Notes: generated by a model not told the origin, from the letters alone. 64,000 bases of DNA from Flavobacteriia bacterium 40-80 (GCA_001899145.1 MKVF01000022.1:35960-99959), one strand, 5' to 3'. Counted from the first letter of the stretch, positions 25,796-34,760 are shown. Numbers and translations: made by a program.

Positions 25796-26197
25796 ATGAG
25801 CATCAGAATTGATAAATATGTCTGGAGTGTGCGGCTGGCGAAAACACGTTCACAAGCGACCGAGCAGATCCAGAAAGGAAAAATAAAGCTGAACGGTTCA
25901 CAGGTAAAGCCGTCACGGGATGTAAAGACCGGCGATGTGATACAGATAATAAAAAACACCGCCGTTTTTGAATATAAAATCAGGGATGTCCTGGATAAGC
26001 GCATCGGAGCGAAGCTCGTTGCCGATTACCTGATCGACGTGACGAAACCGGAAGAAATAGAACGCTTTAAGACCTACATCGCAGCACAATCCACTTACCG
26101 TAACTATGGAACAGGCCGTCCAAATAAACATGACCGGAAAAATATTGACGATTTTTTAATGTGGGACGATGGGTCTGAAGACGAAGAAGATTTGTAA
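25796..26197 (+). CDS. S4-domain RNA-binding protein (Hsp15-like)
   Basis: 133 residues. The N-terminal S4 domain (IRIDKYVWSVRLAKTRSQAT, then GKIKLNG, KPSRDVKTGD) is followed by a basic tail (YRNYGTGRPNKHDRKN) and an acidic C terminus. Hsp15 (HslR) binds 50S subunits carrying nascent chains after premature release and helps recycle them. In Bacteroidota the function is assumed from similarity only. The next gene starts 37 bp downstream on the same strand. Confidence 0.9.
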   Translation: MSIRIDKYVWSVRLAKTRSQATEQIQKGKIKLNGSQVKPSRDVKTGDVIQIIKNTAVFEYKIRDVLDKRIGAKLVADYLIDVTKPEEIERFKTYIAAQSTYRNYGTGRPNKHDRKNIDDFLMWDDGSEDEEDL

Positions 26198-26234
26198 TTT
26201 AGCAGGCAGTAAAAATGAAAATAAAACCCTTACG

Positions 26235-27779
26235 ATGAGTAGTTTTAATTTAAACGAGATTTTAAAAGAATTAAATATTCCGTCACTTTCTTCAGGAGTA
26301 AGCACTGGTAATGAATGGATAAAAACATCCGGTAGCGTTATCGAGTCTTATTCTCCGGCAGACGGAAAGCTGATCGCATCTGTTACAGGAGCAACAGCGG
26401 GAGATTATGAACAAGCAATAAAAAAAGCAGAAGAAGCTTTTAAGATATGGAGAACCGTCCCCGCTCCGAAACGAGGAGAGATCGTTCGCCAGTTCGGAGA
26501 TTTGTTGCGTAAGCACAAAGATGCGTTAGGGAAGCTGGTGTCCTATGAAATGGGTAAATCCCTGCAGGAAGGCTGGGGAGAAGTGCAGGAAATGATCGAC
26601 ATCTGCGATTTTGCCGTAGGACTTTCCCGCCAGCTGTACGGTTTGACCATGCACTCGGAGCGTCCCGGACACAGAATGTACGAGCAATATCACCCGATCG
26701 GTATCGTGGGAATCATTTCCGCATTCAACTTCCCGGTTGCCGTTTGGTCATGGAATACCGCTTTAGCCTGGGTTTGCGGTGACGTTTGTGTGTGGAAGCC
26801 TTCAGAGAAGACTCCGATTACAGCGGTTGCCTGCCAGCGAATCATAGCAGAAGTTTTAAAAGACAACAATTTACCGGAAGGAATCTCCGGATTGGTAATT
26901 GGTGATGCCGAAATCGGGAAATTAATGGCCAGTGACAAGCGCGTTCCGCTGGTTTCCGCGACAGGATCTACACGAATGGGAATTTCCGTGGCAGAAGCAG
27001 TAGCGAAACGTTTGGGTAAATCCTTGTTGGAATTAGGAGGAAACAACGCGATCATCATTACGCCGTCAGCAGATCTGAAAATGGTTGTTCCGGGAGCTGT
27101 ATTCGGTGCGGTTGGAACCTGTGGTCAACGCTGTACATCTACCCGACGCCTGATCATCCATGAATCCATTTTTGACAAAGTAAAAGAATCCGTTGCAAAA
27201 GCTTACGGACAGCTGAAAATCGGAAATCCGTTAGATATAAATAACCACGTTGGCCCACTGATGGACAAAGCAGCAGTAGAAACATATTTAAAAGCACTGG
27301 ATACGGCTAAGGCAGAAGGAGCTATTCCTGTGGTAGAAGGAGGAACTTTAGAAGGAGCTGGCTACGAATCCGGATGCTATGTGAAACCAGCGATTTTTGA
27401 AGCGAAAAACGACTATAAAATTGTTCAGACAGAAACATTTGCTCCGATTTTGTACCTGATTAAATACTCAGGAGAAGTGGAGAATGCGATTGAAATCCAG
27501 AACAATGTTCCACAAGGATTGTCTTCCGCGATCATGACAAATAATCTGAAAGAAGCGGAGAAATTCCTTTCGTATGCAGGTTCAGACTGTGGTATCGCAA
27601 ATGTGAACATTGGAACATCCGGAGCTGAGATCGGAGGGGCTTTCGGAGGAGAAAAAGAAACCGGCGGCGGCCGTGAATCAGGTTCAGATGCATGGAAAAT
27701 CTATATGAGAAGACAAACCAATACGATCAATTATTCCGACAGTTTGCCATTGGCACAGGGAATTAAGTTTGATTTGTAA
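26235..27779 (+). CDS. Aldehyde dehydrogenase, ALDH7 (antiquitin) type
   Basis: 514 residues from the ATG at 26235; an upstream frame overlaps the S4 gene and is not needed. NAD-binding and catalytic features are present: FNFPVAVWSWN, KPSEKTP, VSATGSTRMG, the general base Glu in LLELGGNNAI and the nucleophile in GTCGQRCTSTRR. The GGNNAII and GQRCT(S/T)TRR forms are characteristic of ALDH7/alpha-aminoadipic semialdehyde (P6C) dehydrogenases, so lysine catabolism is the likely role. No lysine aminotransferase or LKR/SDH gene is nearby. A strong terminator follows. Confidence 0.92.
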   Translation: MSSFNLNEILKELNIPSLSSGVSTGNEWIKTSGSVIESYSPADGKLIASVTGATAGDYEQAIKKAEEAFKIWRTVPAPKRGEIVRQFGDLLRKHKDALGKLVSYEMGKSLQEGWGEVQEMIDICDFAVGLSRQLYGLTMHSERPGHRMYEQYHPIGIVGIISAFNFPVAVWSWNTALAWVCGDVCVWKPSEKTPITAVACQRIIAEVLKDNNLPEGISGLVIGDAEIGKLMASDKRVPLVSATGSTRMGISVAEAVAKRLGKSLLELGGNNAIIITPSADLKMVVPGAVFGAVGTCGQRCTSTRRLIIHESIFDKVKESVAKAYGQLKIGNPLDINNHVGPLMDKAAVETYLKALDTAKAEGAIPVVEGGTLEGAGYESGCYVKPAIFEAKNDYKIVQTETFAPILYLIKYSGEVENAIEIQNNVPQGLSSAIMTNNLKEAEKFLSYAGSDCGIANVNIGTSGAEIGGAFGGEKETGGGRESGSDAWKIYMRRQTNTINYSDSLPLAQGIKFDL

Positions 27780-27803
27780 ATTGGAAAATAAATTAGAAAG
27801 AGA

Positions 27804-27834
27804 AGAAGGTCGGAATTTTCCGACCTTCTTTGTT
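27804..27834 (+). terminator. Intrinsic terminator after the ALDH gene
   Basis: AGAAGGTCGGAA (27804-27815) and TTCCGACCTTCT (27818-27829) form a perfect 12-bp stem, followed by a T-rich tract. It may also serve the convergent DUF2235 gene. Confidence 0.82.
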
Positions 27835-27854
27835 TTGTACCCTTTATTCATAAA

Positions 27855-29147
27855 TTATCTTTTTGTGATAATTTTTCTCTCCCATTTTGTATTGTTTGCC
27901 CCGTTGGGATAAGGCATTAAAGTTATTGCTGTGGCGGCTAAATAATTGTTGTTTTCTGTTTTTAAAACATTAAAATCAAAGGAGTTTAAAGATATATTCT
28001 TCTGATTGGCTTTTTTATATATTCCAAAATTTGTAGAAATATGGATGTAATTATATAAAGCGTTATAATTATAAGGTTGTTTTGGAGTTTTGTTAGTAAT
28101 ATAATTCAATAAGTATTCTTTTAAAGGCTCTAGATTTTTATCTATATCAAGAGTATTATCAAGAGTGAATATGGATGCAGTTTTATTAGTTTGAATAGCC
28201 ATTATTTGCCCGTAAACATTGCTTAAATTGTCAGATACCTGATAAGGATAATTATTTTCGGAGCTAGGTCTTTGAGATGCAATATTTCGCATAAGAATGG
28301 AAGATTTCGGATATTCAATATTCTTATTTTCATCGAGCAAATCCGTCCATATATAGTTTCCAAAAGAATCTTGAACAGTCGTTTTGATCTTCTCAACATC
28401 GTTTTTTTGATTGGATAAAGATTTTGGAAATTCATTTAAAAAAAGACTTTCATTTTCAACGACATATCCTCCACCAACATCTGCATGAGCTCCGGGAACA
28501 AATATTTCTTTTATTGTGTTTGAGAAAGAATCTTTAAGATTTTTAGGGATATCAAGAACTCTGGTAAGCGGGAAATAATACCTGCACTCGTGCATTGCGC
28601 ATAAGTGGATAATTTCATCAATTTTACTTAAGGTTTGTTCTGTAAAAAAGACAGGATATAGTTTTGCAGGATTTATAATATTGGTGGATTCCACGGTGTC
28701 AAATAAGCCTAAGAATTTAATTTTTACATTTTGATTTGCCAGTATTTCATTTACAAAGGCCCTTGCTAATGTTGAACCTCTACTAAATCCATAAACATAC
28801 ACTTCAATATTTTTATCTTTATTGTTGTTTAAAAAGCTGTTGAAATGATTAATTCCTATAGCTAATTTATCATCACTCGAATACCCTTCATATCCAGCAG
28901 GATTCATACATGTGGCCATTGCCCAGTTACTGTCCTCTTTGCCTGTTTTTGTCCCAACACCCTCTATGTAACATTTATTATTATCCTCAAATGTGCATAA
29001 GCTGAATAATTTGAAAACATTTGTTTTGTTCTGAAAATAACTGTTGTTATTGTTTTTAGGAGCAGCATTATTATTTTCAATGTTGATTCCATTGTTTCCC
29101 GTGCCATCAAAAAAATAGCCCAGAGAGATTACCTGTTCGTTTTGCAT
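27855..29147 (-). CDS. DUF2235 (Tle1-like) phospholipase/hydrolase, orphan
   Basis: 430 residues from the ATG at 29147 (QNEQVISLGYFFDGTGNN); a longer frame adds 15 unlikely residues. The N-terminal FFDGTGNN, the nucleophile elbow GFSRGS (Ser122), the LGLFDTV segment (Asp150) and PGAHADVGGGY (His221) are the core motifs of DUF2235 alpha/beta hydrolases. That family includes the type VI secretion phospholipase effectors Tle1. There is no signal peptide and no VgrG, Hcp, PAAR or immunity gene in the window. The gene is AT-rich and Asn/Lys-rich compared with its neighbours, which suggests recent acquisition. Lipase activity is inferred from motifs, and an effector role is only a possibility. Confidence 0.85.
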   Translation of the reverse strand: MQNEQVISLGYFFDGTGNNGINIENNNAAPKNNNNSYFQNKTNVFKLFSLCTFEDNNKCYIEGVGTKTGKEDSNWAMATCMNPAGYEGYSSDDKLAIGINHFNSFLNNNKDKNIEVYVYGFSRGSTLARAFVNEILANQNVKIKFLGLFDTVESTNIINPAKLYPVFFTEQTLSKIDEIIHLCAMHECRYYFPLTRVLDIPKNLKDSFSNTIKEIFVPGAHADVGGGYVVENESLFLNEFPKSLSNQKNDVEKIKTTVQDSFGNYIWTDLLDENKNIEYPKSSILMRNIASQRPSSENNYPYQVSDNLSNVYGQIMAIQTNKTASIFTLDNTLDIDKNLEPLKEYLLNYITNKTPKQPYNYNALYNYIHISTNFGIYKKANQKNISLNSFDFNVLKTENNNYLAATAITLMPYPNGANNTKWERKIITKR

Positions 29148-29470
29148 AAGTAAAAGTTTAAATTTTATAACAGGGTCAAAATAAAAAAACAAAAAAGATT
29201 TATGGTAGCGTATTTATACCCTATTTACAAGGAGTTTATACTCTAAAATAAAAGGGAGTATTTAGCCGGTATATGCTTTTTAATTTAAAGATGTTGATGG
29301 AAAAGGTTTTTAAGAATGATTGCAATTAAAATGAAAAGGAAAGATGCTGATATTTTCATTTTGTGAATTTCTATGCGGACGAGTATTTAATTAATGGAAA
29401 TGATTTTGTTAAATTATTTGAAAACTCAAAGACTTTATTTAATTTATGCGTCAACTAAACATTAAACAAC
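29148..29470. other. 323-bp AT-rich gap upstream of both flanking genes
   Basis: This divergent intergenic region has no convincing reading frame. It contains partly repeated motifs related to tttatac and gagtattta (29210-29280) that could be operator-like. TTG followed by TAATTTAT about 20 bp later, shortly upstream of the amidase start, is a weak promoter candidate. Confidence 0.5.
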
Positions 29471-32416
29471 ATGAAGAAACTTTATTCCTTTTTTATTGGG
29501 ATAGGCTTTTTCTGCTCTGCCTTTGGACAGCACAAAGAAGCCTTTCAGACAGCGTATAAAAATCATCCGTATATCCGGACCGGCTTATTGGAGGCTGTTG
29601 CTTTTACAAACACACATATCCGAGACATCAAATCCGAAGAACAGGAATCTTGTTCAGGAATGCCGCTGCCGTATGGAATAATGGGGATTTTTGATCAGGG
29701 GAAGAATTATTTCCGGGAAAACGGATTGAAAATTGCGGAAATATCCGGAATTTCTGTGGAAATTCAAAAGCAGAATATTTACAGTCAGGTACTTGCATAC
29801 GCAAAAGCATACAATCAGTTGATGGAACAATTTACAGGAGGAGATGTTCTTTTAGCTTTAAATCCCCGATATATAAGAGCCGTTTTGGCAGAGCTTTCAG
29901 AGATTCCGGAGGATGGACTTGTAAATAGGTACGCCCTGGACTTACAAGTGTACGAAATTCTTAAAAATCTGGATGATGAAGGTTTGTCCGAAAGATATGG
30001 GTTTGATCGGGTAAAAATCAGTTTTTCAGAAGTTTTCGGAGAAAAAAATGCTCTGCTTTTATCTTCACCCAAAGTTATACTAACGGAAACAGGAATAAAA
30101 AATCCGGTGAATACTATGGAAATGTATCAGCCGTTACCTTACGTTTCTCCTGTAAATTTTCAACAGAAATCAGTGGATTATGCTCCTTCAACATGGAATG
30201 CCGCTCCTTCCTGTAATTATAGTTCAAGAAGTGGAACAGCTGTTTCTGCAGTGACGATTCACACAATTCAGGGAACATATGCCGGAGCAATTTCGTGGTC
30301 ACAAAACTGTAGTTCCGGTGTTTCTTATCACTATGTTATCCGTTCTTCTGACGGGCAGATTACCCAAATGGTACTCGAATCCAATAAGGCCTGGCATGTT
30401 GGTTCTGAAAATCCGTACACAATTGGTTATGAGCATGAAGGATATGTTAACGATGCGTCGTGGTATACGAACAGTATGTACAATGCATCCGCAGCTTTGA
30501 CAATAGACGTCTGTAACAGCGGTTATGGAATTAGTCCTCTGAGAACATATCATAAAGAAAGCACCACCGGCATTAACGTTCAGGGAGGATGTACCAAAAT
30601 TAAAGGACATCAGCATTATTCGAATCAGACACATACCGATCCCGGAATCAATTGGGATTGGGAAAAATATTATTCCCTGATTAATCCACAAACAACAGCA
30701 ACAACTTATACAAGCACAAGTGGAACTTTTTATGATTCAGGAGGAGCTTCGGGAAATTATGGTAATGATGAGCGGAATTTCTGGCTGATAAGCCCGGCAA
30801 ATGCAACAAGTGTTACATTGAATTTCACATCTTTCAATATAGAAAACACATACGATTTTATCTTAGTTTACAACGGGAACACAACGTCTTCTCCTTTATT
30901 GGGAAAATTTACAGGAACAACTGCTCCTGCTGCCCTTACGGCAAGCTCGGGAAAAATATTGATAGAGTTCCGGTCTGATTGTGCAACAGTTTCTTCCGGA
31001 TGGACGGCTTCATGGTCTTCAACAGTTTCTTCCGGAGGCAGCTTATATACTTCTATTCCTGTCGATAATTCATGGAAGACAACAAATTTTTCCGTGAGTA
31101 TGACAGATGTTTCTGCAAACGGCATACAAGCATCCTTTTATCTTCCGGGAATGAAAGCAGCAGGACAAAACGGATGGAAAGCGAGACAACCGTTAGGCTT
31201 TCTGAATGAAGATTTTCAGGACGACCGCTCTAACTGGACGGATGAAAGTGATACATGGCTTATTTCTTCCGGAGTGTTGAAAAACAGCTCATCAAGCAAT
31301 ACCAATACGAATGTCTATTCTTCTGTTTTACAATCCCAGTACTCCAGTTATTTGTATCACTGGAAGCAAAAAATAACATCGACAGGAAGTAATCAACGTG
31401 CAGGGTTACACTTTTTCTGTTCCTCAACAACAGGAAACAGAGGAAATTCTTATTTCGTATTTTTCAGAGAAAGCACAAATAAAGTACAGATTTATAAAGT
31501 AACAAATGATGTCTATTCGCTGGTTCAGGAAGATGCTTGTACAATTAACAGCGGAGCGAACTACGATATAAAAGTGCTGTACAGTCCTTCTTCCGGAACA
31601 ATAAAGGTTTTTGTGGATAATGTCCTGAAATCTTCATGGTCAGACAGTTCTCCTATCTTATCCGGTTCATATGTTTCTTTGAGAACGGGGAATTGTATTG
31701 CAGAGTTTGATGATGTTCGGATGTACCGTTCCCGTGCTGCTTCCGTAACGATTAATGTAGGTTCTTTGGGACATTTTAATCAAAATTCCGTGGGTGGTAT
31801 CCGATCAGGTCTATTACGTTCGGTTATTTTAAGCAGTGATGACGACTGGTCTGCAGAGGCCGCTCAGGAATATCTGGTAGATTATACTGCTGCTCTGGCT
31901 GTTGTTTTACAGACGAAATTTAGTATAGAAGATGTAAATTTACTGGTTACTAATTCTTTTGATTTTTCGGATCCGGAATCAGCTGTTGAATCAGTGCAGC
32001 TTGCTTTGGGTTCTTCTCCGGAGCAAAGTGATATAATGCAGTGGACAGATGTTACACAATTGAAAGAATGGCATTACTCTCAGCAGAGAGAGGTAAATTA
32101 TAATAAAATATATGCAACTTACATTGTGACAAATGGAGCAGGAATGGAAGAAAGATTTATTGTTGAAAGTGGAAAAACCTCAGTAGATTTTAAAGATGCC
32201 GTTGTTTTTCCTAATCCGGCTCTGACGGCGATTCAAATTTCCGGAATTCCGGAAAATACAGCTGTTTCAATAAGTGATGCGACAGGTCGTGTAATATGGA
32301 GTGGAGTGGCTGATTCTTTTGAATTGATACCCGTGGATTATCTACAAAAAGGTATCTATCATGTCCGTATGAATGAGGAAGACGGGCAAACAGTCAGGCC
32401 TTTTATAAAACAGTAG
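29471..32416 (+). CDS. Secreted N-acetylmuramoyl-L-alanine amidase (PGRP type) with CUB and T9SS type A domains
   Basis: 981 residues. Signal peptide (1-20, ending SAFGQ); a helical region of unknown function (21-235); an amidase_2/PGRP domain (about 245-400) with zinc ligands in VTIHTIQG (His264) and THTDPG (His388); a CUB domain (about 412-515: SGTFYDSGG, NYDFILVY-like and FRSD motifs); a concanavalin/LamG-like beta domain (about 570-745); and a Por-type T9SS sorting domain in the last 75 residues (VFPNPALTAIQISG, then GIYHVRM). It should cleave the amide bond between MurNAc and the stem peptide outside the cell, for example on prey or competitor walls. The mixture of peptidoglycan-cleaving and adhesive domains is characteristic of predatory or algicidal Bacteroidota, but that role is inferred. 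Confidence 0.9.
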   Translation: MKKLYSFFIGIGFFCSAFGQHKEAFQTAYKNHPYIRTGLLEAVAFTNTHIRDIKSEEQESCSGMPLPYGIMGIFDQGKNYFRENGLKIAEISGISVEIQKQNIYSQVLAYAKAYNQLMEQFTGGDVLLALNPRYIRAVLAELSEIPEDGLVNRYALDLQVYEILKNLDDEGLSERYGFDRVKISFSEVFGEKNALLLSSPKVILTETGIKNPVNTMEMYQPLPYVSPVNFQQKSVDYAPSTWNAAPSCNYSSRSGTAVSAVTIHTIQGTYAGAISWSQNCSSGVSYHYVIRSSDGQITQMVLESNKAWHVGSENPYTIGYEHEGYVNDASWYTNSMYNASAALTIDVCNSGYGISPLRTYHKESTTGINVQGGCTKIKGHQHYSNQTHTDPGINWDWEKYYSLINPQTTATTYTSTSGTFYDSGGASGNYGNDERNFWLISPANATSVTLNFTSFNIENTYDFILVYNGNTTSSPLLGKFTGTTAPAALTASSGKILIEFRSDCATVSSGWTASWSSTVSSGGSLYTSIPVDNSWKTTNFSVSMTDVSANGIQASFYLPGMKAAGQNGWKARQPLGFLNEDFQDDRSNWTDESDTWLISSGVLKNSSSSNTNTNVYSSVLQSQYSSYLYHWKQKITSTGSNQRAGLHFFCSSTTGNRGNSYFVFFRESTNKVQIYKVTNDVYSLVQEDACTINSGANYDIKVLYSPSSGTIKVFVDNVLKSSWSDSSPILSGSYVSLRTGNCIAEFDDVRMYRSRAASVTINVGSLGHFNQNSVGGIRSGLLRSVILSSDDDWSAEAAQEYLVDYTAALAVVLQTKFSIEDVNLLVTNSFDFSDPESAVESVQLALGSSPEQSDIMQWTDVTQLKEWHYSQQREVNYNKIYATYIVTNGAGMEERFIVESGKTSVDFKDAVVFPNPALTAIQISGIPENTAVSISDATGRVIWSGVADSFELIPVDYLQKGIYHVRMNEEDGQTVRPFIKQ

Positions 32417-32427
32417 TCTGATTTATA

Positions 32428-32456
32428 AAAAAGTCCCGTTAATCGGGACTTTTTTA
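32428..32456 (+). terminator. Intrinsic terminator after the amidase gene
   Basis: AAAAGTCCCG (32429-32438) and CGGGACTTTT (32444-32453) form a stem around a five-base loop, followed by more Ts. Confidence 0.82.
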
Positions 32457-32485
32457 TATTGTACTTGGTTGGAGAAGTGGTTTAT

Positions 32486-33100
32486 TTATCTTTTGTTCAG
32501 TTCCGCTTTCGTAGTTTCCATGTAATAATTCCGGAGCCAATGTTCAAAATAGCCAAGATGGTTTTCAAAAACCGCTGCCTTTTCTGTTATTCCATACCTG
32601 TGCGCATGGGTGATCCAGCTATCTCCCAATAGCCGGATTGTTTCTACCCAGATCTTTAGCTCTTCTTTTTTCAGTGGTTTGAATACGCCACATGCTGCTC
32701 CTAAAAGATATGCTTTTGTGTATGCTTCATCCCGAAATTTGGAAATCGATATGAAATGATCCCGCAAAGACGGAACTTCTCTGAAGACTTGTTCCATGTC
32801 AAGAAGGAGGAAACGATAGGTGTATAACTGTTCCATTCCGGCTATGTAACTTTGTAAAAAGTCCCATATCGTGAAATTTCGGATCTCTCTTTCATTTTCT
32901 TCTCCCTGCTGAAACAATTCAAAATAAAGGAACTCAATCAGTTCTTCTTTCTTTTTGAAATGATAGTTCAGGTTACCCTGGGAAATTTCCAGCTCCAGTG
33001 CAATTTGGCGAAGCGTTACGTTCGCCAGTCCATTTTCATTGAACAATTCCAATGCTTTGTCAAGAATTTTTCGTTTTGTCGGATGAATTTTAGTAAACAC
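32486..33100 (-). CDS. TetR-family transcriptional regulator
   Basis: 204 residues from a GTG start. The TetR helix-turn-helix (ILDKALELFNENGLANVTLR, then QIALELEISQGNLNYHFKKK) is at 8-56, and a ligand-binding helical domain fills the rest. It is divergent from a methyltransferase-like gene, with 39 bp between starts. An inverted repeat overlapping that gene's -7 box is the likely operator. The gene pair looks like a classic TetR repressor controlling its neighbour and itself. The ligand is unknown. Confidence 0.92.
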   Translation of the reverse strand: MFTKIHPTKRKILDKALELFNENGLANVTLRQIALELEISQGNLNYHFKKKEELIEFLYFELFQQGEENEREIRNFTIWDFLQSYIAGMEQLYTYRFLLLDMEQVFREVPSLRDHFISISKFRDEAYTKAYLLGAACGVFKPLKKEELKIWVETIRLLGDSWITHAHRYGITEKAAVFENHLGYFEHWLRNYYMETTKAELNKR

Positions 33101-33107
33101 GACCTAA

Positions 33108-33129
33108 TTTTAGTATATTTGACCTAAAA
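33108..33129. promoter_or_regulatory. Candidate TetR operator
   Basis: TTTTAG (33108-33113) and CTAAAA (33124-33129) are perfect inverted arms 10 bp apart, the size expected for a TetR dimer. The spacer holds the -7 box of the methyltransferase gene, and the tetR start is 7 bp away. Confidence 0.55.
33114..33121 (+). promoter_or_regulatory. -7 box for the methyltransferase-like gene
   Basis: TATATTTG is a perfect TAnnTTTG match 18 bp upstream of the start codon and sits between the two arms of the operator. Confidence 0.55.
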
Positions 33130-33139
33130 ATAATAAAAA

Positions 33140-33919
33140 ATGGGCAGAATCCAATATTTTGAAATAGAAGACCTGCACTGGTTTCCTTCTTTTCTGCGGG
33201 ATCCGATGACCGATTTTCTTCAGTTTGTTTCTAACAAAATGAATGTTTACCAGTCAGTTATTCCTGTAATGGATGACATTTTGAAAAAAAATAAAGAGCA
33301 GCATATTATCGATCTTGCTTCCGGAGGTGGAGGCGGATTAATCCGCGTGGTGGAAGAGCTGCAAAAAACAAATCCGGAACTGAAAATAACATTGACTGAT
33401 TTTTATCCCAATATAGAAGCCTTTAAAAGAACAAAGGTCCGGAATCCCCGTTTTGAATATCTGGAGCAGCCGGTTGATGCCCGTGCGGTTCCGTCAGAAT
33501 TAAAAGGATTCCGAACGATGTTTCTTTCTTTTCACCATTTTGCACCCAAAGATGCGACAGCTATTCTTACAGATGCAGTCAACAAAAAACAGCCGATAGG
33601 TATTTTTGAGGTGCAGGACAGAAGTTTCGCTAGTATTTTTGCCATGCTGCTTTCACCCTTGTCATTTTTGTTTACAGCTCCTTTTATTAAGCCGTTCCGC
33701 TGGAGCAGGGTCATTTTTACTTATTTGATTCCGGTTCTCCCGCTGTTGGTATTGCATGACGGAATTGTTTCCGCATTGAGAACTTACCATCCCGAAGAGC
33801 TGGATAAGCTTATTGCGGCTGTTCCCGGGAATGACTCATTTGACTGGAAAACAGAGCGGATAAAGTCTAAATCGGGAATCGTAATTTATTTGACAGGAAC
33901 ACCGAAAGATTCGGAGTAA
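33140..33919 (+). CDS. Methyltransferase-fold protein with membrane segments, TetR-controlled
   Basis: 259 residues. The central part has a SAM-binding-like motif (IIDLASGGGGGLIRVVEEL), a second strand ending in an acidic residue (ITLTDFYPN) and FLSFHHF, typical of class I methyltransferases. Residues about 165-215 (SIFAMLLSPLSFLFTAPF and VIFTYLIPVLPLLVLHDG) look like one or two membrane-embedded helices, so the enzyme probably works at the membrane, perhaps on a lipid or quinone-like molecule. Exact substrate unknown. It is divergent from tetR and likely repressed by it. Confidence 0.75.
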   Translation: MGRIQYFEIEDLHWFPSFLRDPMTDFLQFVSNKMNVYQSVIPVMDDILKKNKEQHIIDLASGGGGGLIRVVEELQKTNPELKITLTDFYPNIEAFKRTKVRNPRFEYLEQPVDARAVPSELKGFRTMFLSFHHFAPKDATAILTDAVNKKQPIGIFEVQDRSFASIFAMLLSPLSFLFTAPFIKPFRWSRVIFTYLIPVLPLLVLHDGIVSALRTYHPEELDKLIAAVPGNDSFDWKTERIKSKSGIVIYLTGTPKDSE

Positions 33920-33966
33920 ATATTCTGATTTTGAAATGGAATCCTTATTTTTCTGCAAAAAACCAA

Positions 33967-34170
33967 ATGAAAGCGCTGTTATTATCAATTTTTCTTTGCC
34001 TTTCTGCAAATTCAGCGAAAAATGTATATATCTGTGTGAGCCCTTCCGCAAAAAAATACCATTATAATAAATTGTGCAGAGGATTGAAAAACTGTACGCA
34101 TACTATAAAAGAAGTTTCATTGCAGGAAGCAAAAGATCTGAACTATTCGATTTGCGGTTTCGAAGATTAA
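33967..34170 (+). CDS. Small exported Cys/His protein, conserved in Bacteroidota
   Basis: 67 residues from the ATG at 33967, chosen because it starts with a signal peptide (KALLLSIFLCLSANSA). The mature part is about 50 residues with the pattern VYIC...KKYHYNKLCRGLKNC...ICGFED, four cysteines and two histidines, suggesting metal binding or disulfides. Short proteins with this YHxxxxCRGLxxC pattern recur in Bacteroidota without known function. It follows the methyltransferase by 47 bp and may be co-transcribed. Confidence 0.75.
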   Translation: MKALLLSIFLCLSANSAKNVYICVSPSAKKYHYNKLCRGLKNCTHTIKEVSLQEAKDLNYSICGFED

Positions 34171-34194
34171 ATGCTAAAATTCCTTTGAATAAAA

Positions 34195-34222
34195 AAAGAG
34201 AGCTCTTTTGAACTCTCTTTGT
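34195..34222 (+). terminator. Weak terminator after the small exported protein
   Basis: AAAGAGAG (34195-34202) pairs with CTCTCTTT (34213-34220) around a 10-base loop. The T run is short. Confidence 0.5.
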
Positions 34223-34278
34223 ACATCGGGACGGAAACTTATCGAACTTTTTAGGGGATATGAAAATATTCTTGGCGC

Positions 34279-34608
34279 TTAACTAAGATTCTTTATCATT
34301 ACAAACAATATTCTTGATAGTTCATCTGCTCGTTTTAAGAATGAATCAAATATATGCTTATCAATGTTTCCGCTATCGTGGAGTATATCTAGAATTGCCA
34401 CGCATTCAAAAACAGAACCTCTTGATACAATGAAGAAGTTACGTCTATCCGGTTTTGAAAATCTTCCTGAACCTTCAGCAATATTAAGAGCAATGCTAAA
34501 CGAAGCTCGAGATAATTGATCTTTTACCGTTTTATCTGGTTTAATGGAATGGATTAGTTGTTTTGATTCCTTTTGCTTTCTTATAGACTTCGAGATTCTG
34601 AAATTCAA
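34279..34608 (-). CDS. Four-helix-bundle protein of the S23/23S rRNA intervening-sequence family
   Basis: 109 residues. QLSRASFSIALNIAEGSGRF followed by SKPDRRNFFIVSRGSVFEC is the diagnostic central motif of the S23 (IVP) family, small four-helix-bundle proteins that form pentamers. They were first found inside 23S rRNA insertions but occur widely as stand-alone genes in Bacteroidota. There is no rRNA here, so this is a free-standing copy. No function is established. Some other S23 genes lie next to variable regions, and here a repeat-bearing tRNA-Leu neighbourhood follows. Confidence 0.85.
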   Translation of the reverse strand: MNFRISKSIRKQKESKQLIHSIKPDKTVKDQLSRASFSIALNIAEGSGRFSKPDRRNFFIVSRGSVFECVAILDILHDSGNIDKHIFDSFLKRADELSRILFVMIKNLS

Positions 34609-34760
34609 ACATAGTAGTGAAATGTAGTTGTTACTTAAATATACGAATTCTTTTTAAGAACTCCAAACCAACTCTCATTCTCGTTTTGTTTCTCGCTCTG
34701 AAAAATAACGGCTGTTTCACTCAAGATTTCAGGACGGTAATGAGAACGAAAATGAAGACA

